From: JACRCT01 sp036504155
GTDB taxonomy: Bacteria; Myxococcota; Myxococcia; Myxococcales; UBA5297
NCBI GenBank assembly: GCA_036504155.1
Contig: DASXVQ010000105.1
Coordinates: forward strand, 62,001 to 126,000
Direction: 5' to 3'
DNA: 64,000 bases
Below are positions 61,867-64,000 of this stretch, piece by piece; positions within the stretch are counted from its first letter, which is position 1; every line of letters starts with the position of its first letter. Below the pieces are notes generated by a model. The model saw only the letters and a program-made list of their open reading frames with translations, was not told where the DNA came from and searched no databases. Both the position numbers and the translations under genes were made by a program.

Positions 61867-62066
61867 GAGCGAGAATGAGGGCGCTGCGCGCCCACTTCCT
61901 CGACGAGTCGGGCCAGGCGATGACCGAGTACGCCAGCATCACCATGCTCTTCATCCTCGGCAGCATCGCCTCCCCGGCGACCTGGATCATCACCAAGAAG
62001 CTCTTCATCGCCCTGCAGACCTACGTCGACTTCTACTACTACTGCCTCAACCTGGCGGTGGGCTGA
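61863..62066 (+). CDS. Flp-type pilin
   Basis: A 67-residue protein with the class III (Flp) prepilin signature: DESGQAMTEYASITMLFILG, where cleavage after Gly17 leaves Gln-Ala-Met-Thr-Glu-Tyr, the Glu-Tyr pair being diagnostic. The hydrophobic helix (about 24-42) is followed by a short Tyr-rich end (VDFYYYCLN). Size fits Flp pilins. Unusually it is the fifth gene of its operon rather than the first, and overlaps the lipoprotein gene (ATGA). It may be a minor or structural pilin. Confidence 0.78.
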   Translation: MRARMRALRAHFLDESGQAMTEYASITMLFILGSIASPATWIITKKLFIALQTYVDFYYYCLNLAVG

Positions 62067-62077
62067 GCGGAGGGCTC

Positions 62078-62359
62078 GTGCGAACGCTCCTGGCGGCCGT
62101 GTTGCTGGTGTGCTGCGCCTCGTCCCCGGCGTGGGCCGGTTACTGCGACATCGGCTGCGGCGCGCAGACCCGGGCGACCTGCCTGGCCAACTGCGCCGCC
62201 AACAAGGAGAAGCACACCGTCGCCGTCTGCAACGCCGCCTGCGAGGACATGATGTCCAGCTGCAAGAAGGTCTGCGAGGCGGCCATGAAGCACGAGGGCA
62301 AGCCCGAGCAGATGGCCGCCGCGGCCAAGGAAGTGCTGGCGGCGAAGAAGCGGCGGTGA
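62078..62359 (+). CDS. Small Cys-rich exported protein
   Basis: A 93-residue protein from GTG 62078 with CGGAGGG upstream. A signal peptide (about 1-20, ending AWA-G) is followed by paired cysteines (CDIGCG, CLANCA, CNAACED, CKKVCEA), eight in all, and a Lys-rich helical tail. The regular CxxxC spacing suggests two disulfide-linked helices. Last gene of the pilin-like operon, 11 bases after the Flp gene. Function is unknown. Confidence 0.7.
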   Translation: MRTLLAAVLLVCCASSPAWAGYCDIGCGAQTRATCLANCAANKEKHTVAVCNAACEDMMSSCKKVCEAAMKHEGKPEQMAAAAKEVLAAKKRR

Positions 62360-62677
62360 GGCGGGCCGGCCGGGCTCGCTCGGGCGAGTTCGAAGAGCCC
62401 TCGGGACCGGGTTCGGTCCCCCGTCCGCAGTGAGCCCCCGACCCTGCTGTCCCCCCTCAAGCTGGCGGAAGTGGGTAGAGCCGGCCCGGGCCTGCCCTGA
62501 GCCTGTCGAAGGGTGGCCGGGGCGGCAGTTGTCGGCGTTGACCACGACCAATACGACCGACCGACACGACCCCGGCGCGGAGGCCGGGCACTACCCTTCT
62601 CGCGGGACAAGTGGTGGAGACCCTTCGAAGAGAAGTGGGGTGACAGCAGGGCTCCAGCCTCCGGCGGGCGCGGGCCG
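62360..62677. other. Convergent intergenic region
   Basis: About 320 bases between two convergent genes, with no supported gene. It carries one short dispersed element (62495-62513) and some weaker inverted repeats around 62590-62630. No typical terminator with a T run was found for either gene. Confidence 0.4.
62495..62513. repeat. Short palindromic dispersed element
   Basis: CCCTGAGCCTGTCGAAGGG, whose ends pair (CCCT with AGGG). It is closely related to the element at 34340-34358 and sits in non-coding DNA between convergent genes. Confidence 0.5.
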
Positions 62678-64000
62678 CTACTTGATGAGCAGGAACGGCG
62701 CGCCCTCGTCCGAGGCGCGCGCCCAGCCGTCGCTGGTCTTGCGCAGGAGCATCCGGCCCATGAACGCTCCCTTCGAGTACTCGTAGAGCAGACACTCGGG
62801 TTCGGCGGTCTGCGGGCAGGGCGCGACCATCTTGAACGTGAACGTGAGCTCCGCCGCTCCGGGGGCCTGCTCGCCGCGCGGGCCTCGCGCGCCGCTGTAG
62901 CCGAAGGGGTAGGCCCGCCGCAGCTCGTCCTCGCGGGGTCGGTCGCCCCCTCGCGAGAGGCCGAAGGCGATCACCCCCACCACGAGGAGCCCGAAGAGGC
63001 TGGCGACGATGGCCAGCGCCTTCTGGTTGCTCTCGGACATCGTCTTCAGGTGCGAGAGAGTCTGGAACACCTTGCTCGCGCGCTGGTCCACCCGCTTGGC
63101 GCCGCGGGCGCGGCCCGGCTGCTTTTCGGGGTCCTGGACGGTGGCCTCGAAGAGGTCGGCCGAGGAGGCCAGCCGCGGCCGCTTGTCCACGAACGGGAGC
63201 GGCTTGGGCTTGGCGGGCGGCTCTTCGGGCTCGTCGGGCGGGTCGAGCTCCACCGACGCCGGGGTCGGGTCGGGACGCTCGAGCGGCGCGGGCCGGCGCG
63301 CCGCCGGGCCGCTGCCGGACCTGCGCGCGGGCTTCTCGACGCCCAGCTCCCTCTGCACGTCCTCGGGGATGGGCTTGAGGACGGTCGAGGAGTTGGCGAC
63401 GTTGCCCGCCTTCCGGGGCCGCTCGATGCCCAGCTCCTCCTGCACGTCCTCGGGGATGGGCTTGAGCAGGGTGGAGGCGTTGGCGACGTTGCCGCGCCGC
63501 GGGGGCTCGGCCTCCGGGAAGTCGCCGCGCACCGCGGCGTGCGCGCCGGTGCGCCGCCGGACCGGCTCCTCGGGAGCCGCCTTGATGCTGGTGTCCTGGT
63601 TGGCGAGTCCCGGCTTGTTGCTGCTGCGTTCGTCCGCGGTCGGCGCGGCCTTGATGCGCGTCTCCTGCCCGGCGACGTCGCGGGAGGTGGGGGCGGCCCT
63701 GACGTTGGTCTCCTGGCTGGCCACGGAGATCGGCACCGCGTCGCGGGTCACCTTGGGAGACTTCCTGGCCGCCTCGGCTGCCGGGATGTTGGGGCTGGAG
63801 ATCCGCCGCAGGCCATCGCGGTTCGCTCCGCGCCGCGGCGGTTCCTCGGGCTCGGGATCAGGGTCGGGCTCGGAGGGCTTCTCCGGCGGCAGCTGGTCCC
63901 GGATGTCCGGCAAGGGGGTCGTCGCCCCGAAGGCGCTCTCGCCGGATTCCCACGGCAGCGCGTCGTCGGCGGGGGCTTGGGGCGCGGGAGGCTCTGGCTT
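62678..64000 (-). CDS. Membrane protein with two sets of short repeats (N-terminus outside window)
   Basis: At least 440 residues, with the frame open to the right edge. The TTG at 63913 is internal, since the 29 codons before it keep the same Pro/Glu-rich style. The visible N-terminal half is low-complexity and carries three copies of a QETNVRAAP-like motif and two of a longer motif (NVANASTLLKPIPEDVQEEL and NVANSSTVLKPIPEDVQREL). A membrane helix (LAIVASLFGLLVVGVIAFGL) lies about 120 residues from the end, followed by a small domain with a possible Cys pair (CPQTAEPEC). The cytoplasmic half may be a docking region. Function is unknown. Confidence 0.65.
   Translation of the reverse strand, partial: KPEPPAPQAPADDALPWESGESAFGATTPLPDIRDQLPPEKPSEPDPDPEPEEPPRRGANRDGLRRISSPNIPAAEAARKSPKVTRDAVPISVASQETNVRAAPTSRDVAGQETRIKAAPTADERSSNKPGLANQDTSIKAAPEEPVRRRTGAHAAVRGDFPEAEPPRRGNVANASTLLKPIPEDVQEELGIERPRKAGNVANSSTVLKPIPEDVQRELGVEKPARRSGSGPAARRPAPLERPDPTPASVELDPPDEPEEPPAKPKPLPFVDKRPRLASSADLFEATVQDPEKQPGRARGAKRVDQRASKVFQTLSHLKTMSESNQKALAIVASLFGLLVVGVIAFGLSRGGDRPREDELRRAYPFGYSGARGPRGEQAPGAAELTFTFKMVAPCPQTAEPECLLYEYSKGAFMGRMLLRKTSDGWARASDEGAPFLLIK

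Overview
The window is very GC-rich and densely coded, and looks like a chromosomal segment of a Myxococcota (deltaproteobacterial) organism. This rests on gene content, not on a marker gene. It holds four eukaryote-type Ser/Thr kinase domains in three genes, many lipoproteins with cysteine-rich or beta-propeller repeats, a mitochondrial-type citrate synthase and a kinase/TPR gene pair. I see no phage, transposase, CRISPR array, rRNA or tRNA.

Layout. 1-3160: the end of a selenium-related yqeC gene, a gene remnant, two small exported proteins, and a radical SAM/SPASM gene followed by a MoaD-like sulfur carrier. 3540-8657: tyrS, a DUF2062 membrane protein, a secreted subtilisin-like protease, an MFS exporter and a small membrane-protein frame broken by one TGA. 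8760-15160: a 1558-residue acyl-CoA-ligase/GNAT fusion, then citrate synthase with a clear terminator. 15354-30657: a signalling and envelope region with a zinc-ribbon kinase, a 23-repeat Cys-rich lipoprotein, a second kinase, a CAP-domain lipoprotein, a probable frameshifted gene, an adenosine deaminase-type enzyme, a chemoreceptor, and a pseudokinase-kinase fusion overlapping a TPR membrane protein. 30768-34233: a two-gene biotin-dependent acyl-CoA carboxylase operon. 34234-35460: non-coding DNA built from a duplicated ~290-bp unit and four ~60-bp units, which run into the 3' end of an ABC-F gene. 37090-48958: a small membrane protein, a formylglycine-generating-enzyme-like lipoprotein and a 3252-residue multidomain lipoprotein. 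49293-55300: a vitamin B12 uptake operon on the minus strand. 55393-57203: an RDD membrane protein and an unknown protein. 57573-62359: a Tad/Flp-type minor pilin operon with a candidate sigma-54 promoter. The last gene (minus strand) runs off the right edge.

The most interesting unit is the B12 operon. A cobalamin riboswitch precedes btuB, a lipoprotein with Cys-rich repeats and about seven propeller-like blades, btuF and btuC, with every junction overlapping. The lipoprotein occupies the place and has the architecture expected of a BtuG-like surface B12-capture protein, but with an added Cys-rich stalk. The operon has no ATPase gene and ends in the 3' remnant of an alpha/beta hydrolase.

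The second notable unit is the pilin-like operon. It has three proteins with TadE/TadG-like N-termini, a lipoprotein, a Flp-type pilin and a Cys-rich exported protein, but no secretion ATPase or secretin in view. It is preceded by a GG-N10-GC sigma-54 element and a perfect palindrome. All calls are read from the sequence and from family knowledge; no database search was possible.
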